Positions 8,612 to 16,310 of a stretch of 64,000 nt of DNA are shown piece by piece. Origin of the DNA: Gammaproteobacteria bacterium (lineage in GTDB: Bacteria > Pseudomonadota > Gammaproteobacteria > Xanthomonadales > SZUA-36). The stretch lies in NCBI GenBank assembly GCA_030431095.1, contig JAUIJU010000015.1, forward strand, positions 1-64,000, given 5' to 3'. The translations under genes and the position numbers were made by a program. Position 1 is the stretch's first letter. Every line of letters starts with the position of its first letter. The notes beneath the pieces are model-generated. The model worked only from the letters and a program-made list of their open reading frames with translations. It had not been told where the DNA came from and did not search any database.

Positions 8612-11600
8612 ACGAGCGACCGACAAGGACGAATGACACCGGCCAGGGCCGGTCACGCCCACAACGCCGCCCCTGGCGCATAGTGGGCGGCGGCCTGTTG
8701 GTGCTGTTTGCCGTGGCCGCCCTGGGTGTGAGCTGGATGCTGGCCACGGCGTCGGGTACGCGGTGGCTGGTGAATCGCCTGCCCCTGCCGGCGGGTCTGA
8801 CCGTTGCGCGGGTCGAAGGCAGCGTGTGGCGCGGCCTGGAATTGCGGGGCGTGCATTACCTTGGTGAGTCGTTCGAGGTCGAGACGCCGCGCATTGCGCT
8901 GACCCTGCGGGCCCAGTGGCAGGGCCGCGCGCTGGTGCTGAGCGACTGGGTCGTCGATGACCTGCGCCTGGTGCTGCACGACGGTGAGGCGCAGGCGCCA
9001 TCACCGGACCTGGAAGCCCTGCTGGCCAACGCGGCATTGCCGGTACCCCTTTGGCTGGAGCCCGGCCGGGTGGCGGGCATCCACCTGGTGCTCGCCGATG
9101 GGTCGGTCTGGACGTTCGACCAGTTGCGCGCGCGGGGTCGTTGGGGCAGTGCGCTGCAGTCGACCCTGCTGCAACTCGATGCGTCCTGGCTGCAGGCGCG
9201 GCTGGCTGGTGACCTGGCCCTGGGGGAAGGGCGCACCGACCTGGCGCTGGAAGCCACGGTGGACGCACGCCGCTGGTCCGACGTCTTGCCGCCGGACCTG
9301 GCGGTGTCCGCTGTTGCCACGGAGCGGCTTGACCGGCTGGAGTTGACCGTGAGCAGCGCAACGGCCGCATTGTCGGCCAAGGGCGGCGTGGACGACCCGT
9401 TCACCGACCCGGTCCTGGAACTGCAACTGGCCCTGGCTGACTGGACCCTGCCGGGCACGGCGGAAAAACGTCCGCTGGTGACCACCGCCCGGGGTGAGTT
9501 GCGTGCCACGCCCCGGGGGTGGTCCACGGACCTGGAGGGCGTCCTGAGTGACCGCGAACTGCCTTCCGTGCATTGGCGTCTCGACGCCGCCGGGGTCGAC
9601 GAGGGTTTGGCCATCGAGGCGCTGGCGTTGCGCTCCGAACTGGGTGAGATCGATGCGGCCGGAACCGTGCGCTGGGGTGAATCCGCGAATCTCGACCTGG
9701 CCCTGGACTGGCGGCGCCTGCGCTGGCCGGCGGGGGACCAGCCGCCCAGGCTGTCCAGCGCCGAGGGACAGGGCCGGCTCAGCGGCAACCCGGACGACTG
9801 GCGGTTTCTTGGCGGGTTCCTGCTGGCCTCGGCCGGCTACCCGGAGGGCCGGGTTGAATTGCAGGCCTCCGGAGATCGCGAGCGCGCCGTCGTCGACTCG
9901 CTGCAGGGCGCCGTGCTCGGCGGCACCCTGGAAGCTTCCGGCACCCTGGGGTGGTCCGGCACGCCTCGGCTGGACGCCCGCATCAGGTTTGACAGCATGG
10001 ACACCGCCGTGCTGGTTCCGGAATGGCCGGCGGAGCTCAGCGGCGCGGTGGAGGTCGACGCCGTGGGCGGCGAACAGCCGGCCATCGACCTGGCGATCGA
10101 ACGACTGGCCGGGCGGTTTCATGGCGAGAAGCTGTCCGGAGCGGGCCGCCTGGCGTGGCGGGACCAGGCCTGGTCAGCGGACGATATCCGCCTCACACTT
10201 GGGCCCACGAGCCTCACGCTCGCCGGTGAACTGGACGATACCGCGCGCCTCGATCTCGAACTGGACATACGTCAACCGGGCTGGGTCGCGCGCCAGCTCG
10301 GGGGCGAGGCGAGCGGCACCTTGCGCATCGATACCGGGGCGGCCTTCCCGGTGCTTGCCGCTGACCTGCAGGCGGCGCACATCGACGTCGGCGGCCTGCG
10401 GCTGGACGCCCTGGACGTGTCCCGCGTGGCCGGGGAGTCGCGGGTGGTGATTTCGGCCCGGGACCTGTGGTGGGACGAGCGCAGCGTGGACCGGCTCGAT
10501 GGTGAATTGCTGGCGGGTGACGACGACTATCGTTTGCACCTCGCGGCCGTGGCGGGCGAACTGCTAGGCCAGGTGGCCCTGGATGGCCGGATCACGAGGG
10601 GTGAGCAGGCGGGCGGCCTGGCCTGGCACGGGCGCCTGGTGGACTTTCGCCTGCAGCGCCACGACCGCCGCATCCTCGAACTGGCGGCGCCGGCCGAAGC
10701 ACGGATTTCCCGCGACGCCTTTCTGCTCGATGACGCCTGTTTCACCGCCGGCGGCGGCGGTCGCATCTGCACCCGGGCGGAAGGCCGTCCCGGCGCCGGT
10801 GGCGACCTGGACCTGGCGTTGCACAGCCTGCCTCTGGGCCTGCTCCGGGCGCTGACCGATCACGACGTGCGCACCACCCAGCGGCTGGACGGGAAAGCGG
10901 AGTGGCACTGGGGGCCGGACAGCCAGCCGACGGGCTCGGCGGCGATTGACGTTTCGCCCGGAGAAGTCGGCCGTGCCGAAGATGACAGCCACCGCGTTCG
11001 CGTCGGCGCGGGTTTCATTGGTTTCCAGTTGGCGGAAGGCAATCTGGAAGGCGGCCGCATTGAGCTGCCGCTGGCCGGTGCCGGGCACGTGCGTGCCGAG
11101 GTGGGCGTTACCGGTGTGAATTTCGACGGCAGCGGGCGGGTCAGCGGCACGCTGGACCTCGATCTGCGCGATTTGTCCGTTCTGCAGGGCGTCGTCGGAG
11201 GCGTCGACGAGGTACGCGGCACCTTGCGTTCCACCATCCGCCTGGGCGGAACGGTCGCCGACCCGGTGCTGGACGGCACGTTCGACCTGGCGGAAGGGGC
11301 ATTCGAAGTGCCGTTGCTCGGCGCCCGCGTGGAGAACCTGGTGATGGAGGGCAGGGTGGACCGCGCCGACCGCCTGGAACTCGGTGGCCGCTTCATGGCG
11401 GGCGAGGGCACCGGCCGGGTGGTGATGATGGTGGGCTTCTCCGACCTGGCCTCGCCGCAACTCGACGCACGCGTGCGGGGCAACGACCTGGCCGTGGCGC
11501 GCCTGCCGGACCTCGAGGTGGACGCCGATCCCGACCTGCACCTCGCTTACGTGGACGACGCCTGGCGGCTGGAAGGCGAGGTCGTGGTGCCGCGCGCGCG

Positions 11601-12297
11601 GGTGACGCCTTTGACCTCCTTCGTGACCCGCGTCGACGAGAGCGCGGACGTGGTGGTGGTCGCCGGAGCGCGCAATCCACGCCCGGCTGCCGCCGACAGC
11701 CGTCCCGCGCAGCTGACCGGGCAGGTGGCGCTGCGGCTCGCGGACGATGTGCGGCTGGAAATGGACATGGCGTCTCTGGCGCTGGGCGGCGGCGTGGACA
11801 TGGCCTGGAACGGCAGCCTGGTGCCGATGGCGGACGGCCAGATCACGGTGAACGGAACGATCACCGCCTGGGGGCCGCGCCTGGTGATCGACGATGGCCG
11901 CGTGCGTTGGAGCGACGAAGTGGTGACCAACCCCTCGCTGGACCTGCGTGCCGAGCGGGACGTGTTCGGCAACACCCTCGTGCGGACCGTTGGCGTGCGC
12001 GTGACCGGCACCGCGAAACGACCGGACATCGATGCCTACACCCGGCCGCTGACCACCAGCGAACGCGCATGGGCCGTGCTGGTGACCGGCAGTGACGTCA
12101 ATTACGCCCAGGGCGTGGGGGCCGTAGACGTGGGTACCTATATCGCGCCGCGCATTTTTCTCAGCTACGGCATCAGCCTGTTCGACTCGGAAAACGTGGT
12201 GGGGCTGCGCTACGACCTCAAGCGCGGCTGGGGCATCAAGGCCACCTCGGGACAGAAGGAATCCGGCGTGGACCTGTCCTACACCATCGAGGACTGA
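8608..12297 (+). CDS. tamB: Translocation and assembly module inner-membrane-anchored protein TamB
   Basis: This AsmA-like TamB protein is 1,229 residues from TTG 8608. A basic N-terminus (RPQRRPWR) is followed by one membrane anchor (about 27-48), a very long beta-rich periplasmic region and the conserved C-terminal DUF490 domain (VTGSDVNYAQG to LSYTIED). TTG 8608 overlaps the tamA stop as TTGA; it is favoured because it keeps the positively charged pre-anchor segment. GTG 8683 is an alternative. The open frame continues upstream inside tamA but that part is not TamB. It works with TamA as a periplasm-spanning bridge. It converges with pldA, 6 nt between stops. Confidence 0.93.
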   Translation: MNERPTRTNDTGQGRSRPQRRPWRIVGGGLLVLFAVAALGVSWMLATASGTRWLVNRLPLPAGLTVARVEGSVWRGLELRGVHYLGESFEVETPRIALTLRAQWQGRALVLSDWVVDDLRLVLHDGEAQAPSPDLEALLANAALPVPLWLEPGRVAGIHLVLADGSVWTFDQLRARGRWGSALQSTLLQLDASWLQARLAGDLALGEGRTDLALEATVDARRWSDVLPPDLAVSAVATERLDRLELTVSSATAALSAKGGVDDPFTDPVLELQLALADWTLPGTAEKRPLVTTARGELRATPRGWSTDLEGVLSDRELPSVHWRLDAAGVDEGLAIEALALRSELGEIDAAGTVRWGESANLDLALDWRRLRWPAGDQPPRLSSAEGQGRLSGNPDDWRFLGGFLLASAGYPEGRVELQASGDRERAVVDSLQGAVLGGTLEASGTLGWSGTPRLDARIRFDSMDTAVLVPEWPAELSGAVEVDAVGGEQPAIDLAIERLAGRFHGEKLSGAGRLAWRDQAWSADDIRLTLGPTSLTLAGELDDTARLDLELDIRQPGWVARQLGGEASGTLRIDTGAAFPVLAADLQAAHIDVGGLRLDALDVSRVAGESRVVISARDLWWDERSVDRLDGELLAGDDDYRLHLAAVAGELLGQVALDGRITRGEQAGGLAWHGRLVDFRLQRHDRRILELAAPAEARISRDAFLLDDACFTAGGGGRICTRAEGRPGAGGDLDLALHSLPLGLLRALTDHDVRTTQRLDGKAEWHWGPDSQPTGSAAIDVSPGEVGRAEDDSHRVRVGAGFIGFQLAEGNLEGGRIELPLAGAGHVRAEVGVTGVNFDGSGRVSGTLDLDLRDLSVLQGVVGGVDEVRGTLRSTIRLGGTVADPVLDGTFDLAEGAFEVPLLGARVENLVMEGRVDRADRLELGGRFMAGEGTGRVVMMVGFSDLASPQLDARVRGNDLAVARLPDLEVDADPDLHLAYVDDAWRLEGEVVVPRARVTPLTSFVTRVDESADVVVVAGARNPRPAAADSRPAQLTGQVALRLADDVRLEMDMASLALGGGVDMAWNGSLVPMADGQITVNGTITAWGPRLVIDDGRVRWSDEVVTNPSLDLRAERDVFGNTLVRTVGVRVTGTAKRPDIDAYTRPLTTSERAWAVLVTGSDVNYAQGVGAVDVGTYIAPRIFLSYGISLFDSENVVGLRYDLKRGWGIKATSGQKESGVDLSYTIED

Positions 12298-12303
12298 GGG
12301 CCG

Positions 12304-13311
12304 CTACTGCAGCCAGTCGGTAAAGGAAATGCCTATGCCGATGCGGTTCACGCGGCGGTCGTAGTCGATAAGGCTCTCGCCGTAGCCGTAGAAGTACTGC
12401 AGGTAACCCTTGATGTGGGAATGGCCGAACAGGGGAAAACTCCAGCCCAGTTCCGCGGCGCCACGTTCGAAGTCGCTCTCGATCTGGTTGCGGAGCATCA
12501 GGCTGATCTCGTGCTGGTCCCAGCCCCAGGCAGCCAGCAGTTCCCCGTGCCCCATGTACTCGTCGATGTCGTCGTTGTCGCCGTCCACGTTTTCGTTCAC
12601 CCACAGCCAGGGCTTGACGCTGAACACGAACCCGCTCTTTTCAAAGACGAAATCCGCGTAGATGCGGTCCCATCCCCGCGACAACGGCTCACTCTGCCCG
12701 TTGGACTGGTGCACGTAGCCGATGCGATTCACGGCGTTGGTCACGCCGAACAGTTCCCAGTCGTTATGGAACTGCGCCCAGATTTCCGGCTCGTGGTTGG
12801 TTTCCCGGAAGGGTTGTGAGTATTCCTGGTTGTAGGCCTGCCAGAATGATCGGTTGGTGTAGGCCGCATACACGTCCATGTGTCCGTTGAACAGGTTGAC
12901 CGCCAGCGGAATCTTGAAGCTGAGCTGAAACTGCACTTCGACATCGTCGAGGTTGTAATCGGGGTCGCTTTCCGCCTCCTGAAAGGCCGACGGGTCCCAG
13001 CCGCGTTGGTTCCACGCTCCGACCAGCACGTAATTGGGCCGGTGGGCGATCAGGCTGAACGGTTGCGCGGCGGCCTCACGGTCGGCCGCGATGCGTTCTT
13101 CAACCGGGTTTCGCGGCTCACCCTCGAAGGGCGTGGCGCATTGTTCCCGCATCTCGCCGAGGGTCATTTCATCGCCACCGCTGTCGAGCAGGCCCAGCAG
13201 GCATTCACGTTCCGCCTCGTTGGCCGTTGCGAGTGCGGGGCACAGGCAAAGGCAAGCAAGCAGGGAGCCGGCTGCCGCGACGCGGCGACCAGCAGGAAAT
13301 TGAACATTCAT
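12304..13311 (-). CDS. pldA: Outer-membrane phospholipase A1
   Basis: This 335-residue PldA hydrolyses phospholipids that reach the outer leaflet of the outer membrane, helping to keep it asymmetric. It has a signal peptide (residues 1-30, ATA|NEA). A 12-strand barrel contains the active-site block GYVHQSNGQSEPLSRGWDRIY with H201 and S203, which match H142 and S144 of E. coli. The third triad position, Asn156 in E. coli, is aspartate here (D215). An extended N-terminal domain (31-90) with two cysteines precedes the barrel. ATG 13311 gives the signal peptide. A TAGAAT element at 13352-13347 may be its -10. Confidence 0.93.
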   Translation of the reverse strand: MNVQFPAGRRVAAAGSLLACLCLCPALATANEAERECLLGLLDSGGDEMTLGEMREQCATPFEGEPRNPVEERIAADREAAAQPFSLIAHRPNYVLVGAWNQRGWDPSAFQEAESDPDYNLDDVEVQFQLSFKIPLAVNLFNGHMDVYAAYTNRSFWQAYNQEYSQPFRETNHEPEIWAQFHNDWELFGVTNAVNRIGYVHQSNGQSEPLSRGWDRIYADFVFEKSGFVFSVKPWLWVNENVDGDNDDIDEYMGHGELLAAWGWDQHEISLMLRNQIESDFERGAAELGWSFPLFGHSHIKGYLQYFYGYGESLIDYDRRVNRIGIGISFTDWLQ

Positions 13312-13388
13312 GAGATCGGGGTTCCGGATTTGTTCGTACGAGCGCCATTCTAAGCGCTGGCACCGCGAGCTGCGCGTGAAACGGCAGC

Positions 13389-13411
13389 AAAAAGCCCCGC
13401 CGGGGCGGGGC
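13389..13411 (-). terminator. Intrinsic terminator of the DUF3313 gene
   Basis: On the minus strand GCCCCGCC/GGCGGGGC is followed by TTTTT (13393-13389). It lies 34 nt beyond the stop at 13445. Confidence 0.8.
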
Positions 13412-13444
13412 CGTTGCGAAATGGGTTGCCTGGGTGGGAAACCG

Positions 13445-14113
13445 TCAGGCGTCACCGGTGGCGGATTGCCGGGCCACGGTGGGCGGCAGGGACTCGGCCC
13501 AGCTGCGCATCATTCGTCGTGCGACCGCCTGGTTGTAGGGTCGGGTCCGCCATTCGTACCAGCCGCGGCGTGGATCGCGCTGGCGGTCTTCGATCTGCAT
13601 CAGGGTACGCCCGGTTTCGCCGTCGCGAAGCGTCAGGTCCAGGGTCATGGCGCCGGCCGATTCGGAATAGGACATCGTGCGGCTGGCTGTGGGCAGATCG
13701 GGCGCGACCAGGTCGAGGTCGACGATGTCGGGCTGTACGATCAGCACCCCGGCGCCGGGGCTATCGGCAAGTGTGTAACCGGCCGCCTCGAACGCTTCGG
13801 TCACAACGCGCTGCATCAGCCCGGACAGGTCGTCCTTGATCCGTTGCACGTCGCGGTCGCGCACCTTGATGCCGACGTTGCGGTTCTGGTCGCGCACCCA
13901 GTGCTTGCGAAACGCGACCTCGGGTCTGGCCACGTACACGCTTGCGTAGTGACCGAGATCGGCATCGGTTGCGACACGAACGGTGTCAAAGTCGCCTGAA
14001 TCAAGTTCAGACAACCCGTGCGTTGACGGGGCTTCCACGGCGTGTTCGGCCAGGGCGGACGCAGCGGACATCAGTCCGGCCAGGATCAGCATCATGGGCA
14101 GGGAACGGGTCAT
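13445..14113 (-). CDS. DUF3313-family exported protein
   Basis: This 222-residue protein has a clear signal peptide (MTRSLPMMLILAGLMSAASALA). The body contains YASVYVARPEV, DVQRIKDDLSGLMQRVVTEAF and GAMTLDLTLRDGETGRTLMQIED. This pattern matches DUF3313, a family of small secreted or lipid-anchored proteins of unknown function. There is no lipobox cysteine, so it is probably periplasmic. Start ATG 14113 was chosen because the signal peptide begins there. A perfect 16-bp palindrome (14163-14178) lies 50 nt upstream and a terminator follows, so it looks monocistronic. Confidence 0.75.
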   Translation of the reverse strand: MTRSLPMMLILAGLMSAASALAEHAVEAPSTHGLSELDSGDFDTVRVATDADLGHYASVYVARPEVAFRKHWVRDQNRNVGIKVRDRDVQRIKDDLSGLMQRVVTEAFEAAGYTLADSPGAGVLIVQPDIVDLDLVAPDLPTASRTMSYSESAGAMTLDLTLRDGETGRTLMQIEDRQRDPRRGWYEWRTRPYNQAVARRMMRSWAESLPPTVARQSATGDA

Positions 14114-14162
14114 GGGGCCTCCGGGCAGCGAACAACGCACCTCCAGTCCGACCGCGAACGCA

Positions 14163-14178
14163 ACGTGAAGTTTCACGT
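14163..14178. promoter_or_regulatory. Perfect 16-bp palindrome upstream of the DUF3313 gene
   Basis: ACGTGAA-GT-TTCACGT is a perfect inverted repeat, 50-65 nt before the start codon of the minus-strand gene. It resembles a dimeric-regulator operator. Its GTGA-N4-TCAC spacing differs from the CRP-type GTGA-N6-TCAC at 14450. Confidence 0.4.
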
Positions 14179-14259
14179 CTGGGTCATGAGGCTGAAATCT
14201 GGCCCGGGTGCCGGGCAGGTGCCGCCAGGAGACGGCGGCGGGGGTGTGGCGTCAGGCGG

Positions 14260-14394
14260 TCAGCCCTGCCATTGGGAAAGGTCACGGACGGGCAGGTAAC
14301 TTCCGACGAAGGCGCCAATCAGCAGTCCGGTCCCGATTGACAGCGTCGACATCGACAGCTGGAGGCTTTCAAGGTGTTGCAGCAGCGTAAACAT
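14260..14394 (-). CDS. 44-residue single-span membrane protein
   Basis: This small gene encodes MFTLLQHLESLQLSMSTLSI followed by a glycine-rich hydrophobic stretch (GTGLLIGAFVGSYLPV) and a short polar tail ending QWQG. The second half forms one transmembrane segment, so it should be an inner-membrane miniprotein. Translation support is good: AGGGAGAGA lies 6-14 nt before ATG 14394. Upstream on the same strand are a TGTGA-N6-TCACA palindrome (14450-14465), TTGACG (14449-14444) and GATAAT (14423-14418). I recognise no family. It may be a regulatory miniprotein, but the function is unknown. Confidence 0.6.
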   Translation of the reverse strand: MFTLLQHLESLQLSMSTLSIGTGLLIGAFVGSYLPVRDLSQWQG

Positions 14395-14417
14395 GTGATC
14401 TCTCCCTATTTCTGCCC

Positions 14418-14465
14418 ATTATCTTCAGGGGCAGTGATACATACGTCAATGTGAACCCGTTCACA
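14418..14465 (-). promoter_or_regulatory. CRP/Clp/Vfr-type site and promoter for the 44-residue protein
   Basis: TGTGAAC-CC-GTTCACA (14450-14465) is a perfect palindrome matching the CRP consensus TGTGA-N6-TCACA. TTGACG (14449-14444) adjoins it on the minus strand and GATAAT (14423-14418) follows after 20 nt. The palindrome centre would be about 46 nt upstream of the predicted transcript start, near a class II activator position. The long -35/-10 spacing fits activator dependence. Confidence 0.55.
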
Positions 14466-14660
14466 TCACTCAAAAACGGGTGTGTCCCCGCCGGTAACAC
14501 CAATCCCGGTGCTGACCGACGCCATCCTGGGTTGTCGCGCCTGAAGGGAACGTGAACCGGCGGATTCGTTTCGCCGTGCACGAGACCATTGATGCGCCTG
14601 TCGTACGGCAATTTCGGGTTGCCGCGCTATACTGAAATTGGCAGCCCCCGGAATCGAGCC

Positions 14661-14843
14661 ATGGACCACCACGACAGCCAAGCCCTGAAAACCATTCGGA
14701 ACGAAATTCGCGAGACCCTGAACGACAGCGTGCGACGCCCGCGCGTGGTCACCGACCACGAGCGCCTCGAGGACATCTCCCTGAAACTCGCACGGACGCT
14801 CAACACGATCGAACAGCAGATCTCGCAGATCGAAGCGCGATAG
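14661..14843 (+). CDS. 60-residue coiled-coil hypothetical protein
   Basis: This small soluble protein begins MDHHDSQALKTIRNEIRE and ends in a heptad-like helix (LEDISLKLARTLNTIEQQIS). It is rich in charged residues, with no signal and no cysteine. ATG 14661 is favoured over 14589 because the upstream part lacks this composition. TATACT at 14628-14633 could be a -10 element. It converges with the minus-strand pair of small membrane genes, 3 nt from the neighbouring stop. I recognise no family; a helical dimer or adaptor is possible. Confidence 0.5.
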   Translation: MDHHDSQALKTIRNEIRETLNDSVRRPRVVTDHERLEDISLKLARTLNTIEQQISQIEAR

Positions 14844-14846
14844 GCG

Positions 14847-15140
14847 CTAGATCCTGGCGGCGCCCTCCGCGCGCGTCGCGACCCACACAGATCGCTGGCG
14901 GTCCAGCTGGCGCCAGAAGTCGTGCGCCACGTGGTAGGGCGCGATCACGAGCATCAAGGGCGCCAGCAACAGGGCCGATACCAGCAGCAACTGTTCGGTG
15001 GCGTCGACACCGGCCATATTCCGTGCAAGCAGGAGGCGCGCGCCCAGGTCCGGATACCAGGGCAGGGTCAGTCCCAGGACGACGACCTGGAGAACGAAAA
15101 TCAATCCATAGCTCAGCACCAGACGCCGCCGACCCTTCAC
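14847..15140 (-). CDS. Small inner-membrane protein (97 aa)
   Basis: The protein has a basic start (MKGRRRLVLSYGL), a first membrane helix (about 8-27) and a second (about 48-67), then a polar, arginine-containing C-terminus. The two-helix hairpin layout suggests both ends lie in the cytoplasm. Its ATG overlaps the stop of the upstream gene as ATGA, so the two are translationally coupled. I recognise no family. Confidence 0.5.
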   Translation of the reverse strand: MKGRRRLVLSYGLIFVLQVVVLGLTLPWYPDLGARLLLARNMAGVDATEQLLLVSALLLAPLMLVIAPYHVAHDFWRQLDRQRSVWVATRAEGAARI

Positions 15141-15397
15141 GAACCGGTCCTCCCTGAGGACACGGGCGGCAGTGCCATCCGTCGATCGACCCGGCGCACC
15201 CAGAGCATCATCCAGGTTTCGAATCGCCGCGTGAAAAGCAGCAGGTAGATCCCCAGCGGAATCAGCCAGGCATAGGCCTGCAAGGCGATCGTGACCAGCA
15301 TGGCGGCAAGGGTCAGCACCGCGGTGAACGCCAGCGCGGCGAAGCCGAACCAGTAGGCGAACAGGCGAGAATGGCGTACGGCTGCTTGATGCGTCAT
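15137..15397 (-). CDS. Small inner-membrane protein (86 aa)
   Basis: This protein begins MTHQAAVRHSRLFAYWFGFA. It has two hydrophobic helices (about 10-38 and 41-57) and a basic tail (RRFETWMMLWVRRVDRR). ATG 15397 was chosen for its upstream GGGAA; an upstream ATG would add a 15-residue non-hydrophobic extension. It forms a two-gene unit with the 97-residue membrane gene through a 4-nt overlap. Their similar size and architecture suggest a hetero-oligomeric membrane pair. Function unknown. Confidence 0.5.
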   Translation of the reverse strand: MTHQAAVRHSRLFAYWFGFAALAFTAVLTLAAMLVTIALQAYAWLIPLGIYLLLFTRRFETWMMLWVRRVDRRMALPPVSSGRTGS

Positions 15398-15610
15398 CGT
15401 GGTGGCTTCCCGTTTGGACAGGTGTAGCGTAGGCACGGCCATGCCATGCCGCTTGACGTACACGGACAACCGTTTGTCAGACGTGTCGGGTCGGGTTGCT
15501 GTGTGGGTCGGGAACGGGCGGCTCTCCCATGGCGCGGCACCATGGTGCCAAACGCACTTCCCAGCCGACCCCGTCCAACAGGGGCTGTCCAGCCGCCCCC
15601 GCCCAACGAC

Positions 15611-15645
15611 AAAAAAAGCCACGCCCGGTATCCCGAACGTGGCTT
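15611..15645 (-). terminator. Intrinsic terminator of tRNA-Pro
   Basis: On the minus strand AGCCACG and CGTGGCT flank a 15-nt loop and are followed by a run of T (15617-15611). It starts 12 nt past the tRNA 3' end. Confidence 0.8.
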
Positions 15646-15656
15646 CTTCCGATATC

Positions 15657-15733
15657 TGGTCGGGGTAGCAGGACTTGAACCTGCGACCTCGTCGTCCCGA
15701 ACGACGCGCTCTACCAGGCTGAGCTATACCCCG
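15657..15733 (-). tRNA. tRNA-Pro (CGG)
   Basis: This is a 77-nt cloverleaf on the minus strand. The acceptor stem is CGGGGTA/TACCCCG with discriminator A and an encoded CCA. The D arm is GCTC...GAGC. The anticodon stem-loop is CGTCG-TTCGGGA-CGACG, giving anticodon CGG. The T arm is GCAGG-TTCAAGT-CCTGC. It corresponds to the proK-type proline tRNA. TAGAAT (15752-15747) followed by a GC-rich stretch is a likely -10 with a stringent-type discriminator. Confidence 0.96.
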
Positions 15734-15875
15734 AATGAGGGCGCGTATTCTATCGGAGCGTGGGCGCCATGGGAAGTCGGATTTCACCCGGCCGCGGAAC
15801 CGATCGATCGGGCCTCGCTTGCGACGCTACCCGGGCAGGCGTACGATGGTTTTCGTTTACTGGCATGACTTTTGT

Positions 15876-15894
15876 CAGTTGAAGTCAGCAACTG
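15876..15894. promoter_or_regulatory. Inverted repeat, candidate operator for the BlaI-type repressor
   Basis: CAGTTG-N7-CAACTG lies 11-30 nt upstream of the regulator start codon, overlapping the start of its Shine-Dalgarno region. BlaI-family repressors bind short dyads at their own promoters, so autoregulation is a reasonable inference. Confidence 0.4.
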
Positions 15895-15905
15895 AGGGAG
15901 CTTTG

Positions 15906-16307
15906 ATGACGATGGCGATAACACATGGGGAAATTCCCCAGCCGACAAAGACCGAACTGAACATCTTGCGAATTTTATGGCGTGAGGGCGCCTCCACGGT
16001 GCGAGACGTTCACGAGGCATTGAACAGGGAGGAGCCGAGCGGTTACACCACGGCGCTGAAGATGTTGCAGGTCATGCACCAGAAAGGACTGGTGTCCCGC
16101 GACGATTCGCAGCGTGCGCACGTGTACTCGGCGGCGGTCAGCAAGGAAGAGACACAGACCAGTTTTGTGAACGACATCGTCAACCGGCTGTTCGACGGGT
16201 CCACCTCGGAACTGGTCATGCAGGCCCTGGGCAGTTCGCCCTCGGCGGACCGTGAGCAGCTGGCGCGAATCGAAGCGCTGCTGTCGGAGATCGAAAACAA
16301 GTCCTGA
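15906..16307 (+). CDS. BlaI/MecI-family transcriptional repressor
   Basis: This 133-residue protein has the BlaI winged helix: PTKTELNILRILWREGASTVRDV (residues 13-35), then SGYTTALKMLQVMHQKGLV and a wing RAHVYSAAVSKEE. The C-terminal helices (about 70-125) would dimerise. In this family the repressor is inactivated by proteolysis after a membrane M56 protease senses a signal. The partner protease gene starts 3 nt downstream, confirming the pairing. GAGGGAG precedes ATG 15906. A dyad at 15876-15894 is a candidate operator. No beta-lactamase gene is nearby, so the target is something else, possibly the following TonB system. Confidence 0.92.
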   Translation: MTMAITHGEIPQPTKTELNILRILWREGASTVRDVHEALNREEPSGYTTALKMLQVMHQKGLVSRDDSQRAHVYSAAVSKEETQTSFVNDIVNRLFDGSTSELVMQALGSSPSADREQLARIEALLSEIENKS

Positions 16308-16310
16308 CCG

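Noticed and set aside
15536-15549. Palindrome GGCACCATGGTGCC upstream of the small membrane-gene pair
   Set aside because: It is perfect, but 140 nt from the start codon, with no promoter near it; short GC palindromes are expected by chance in such DNA.
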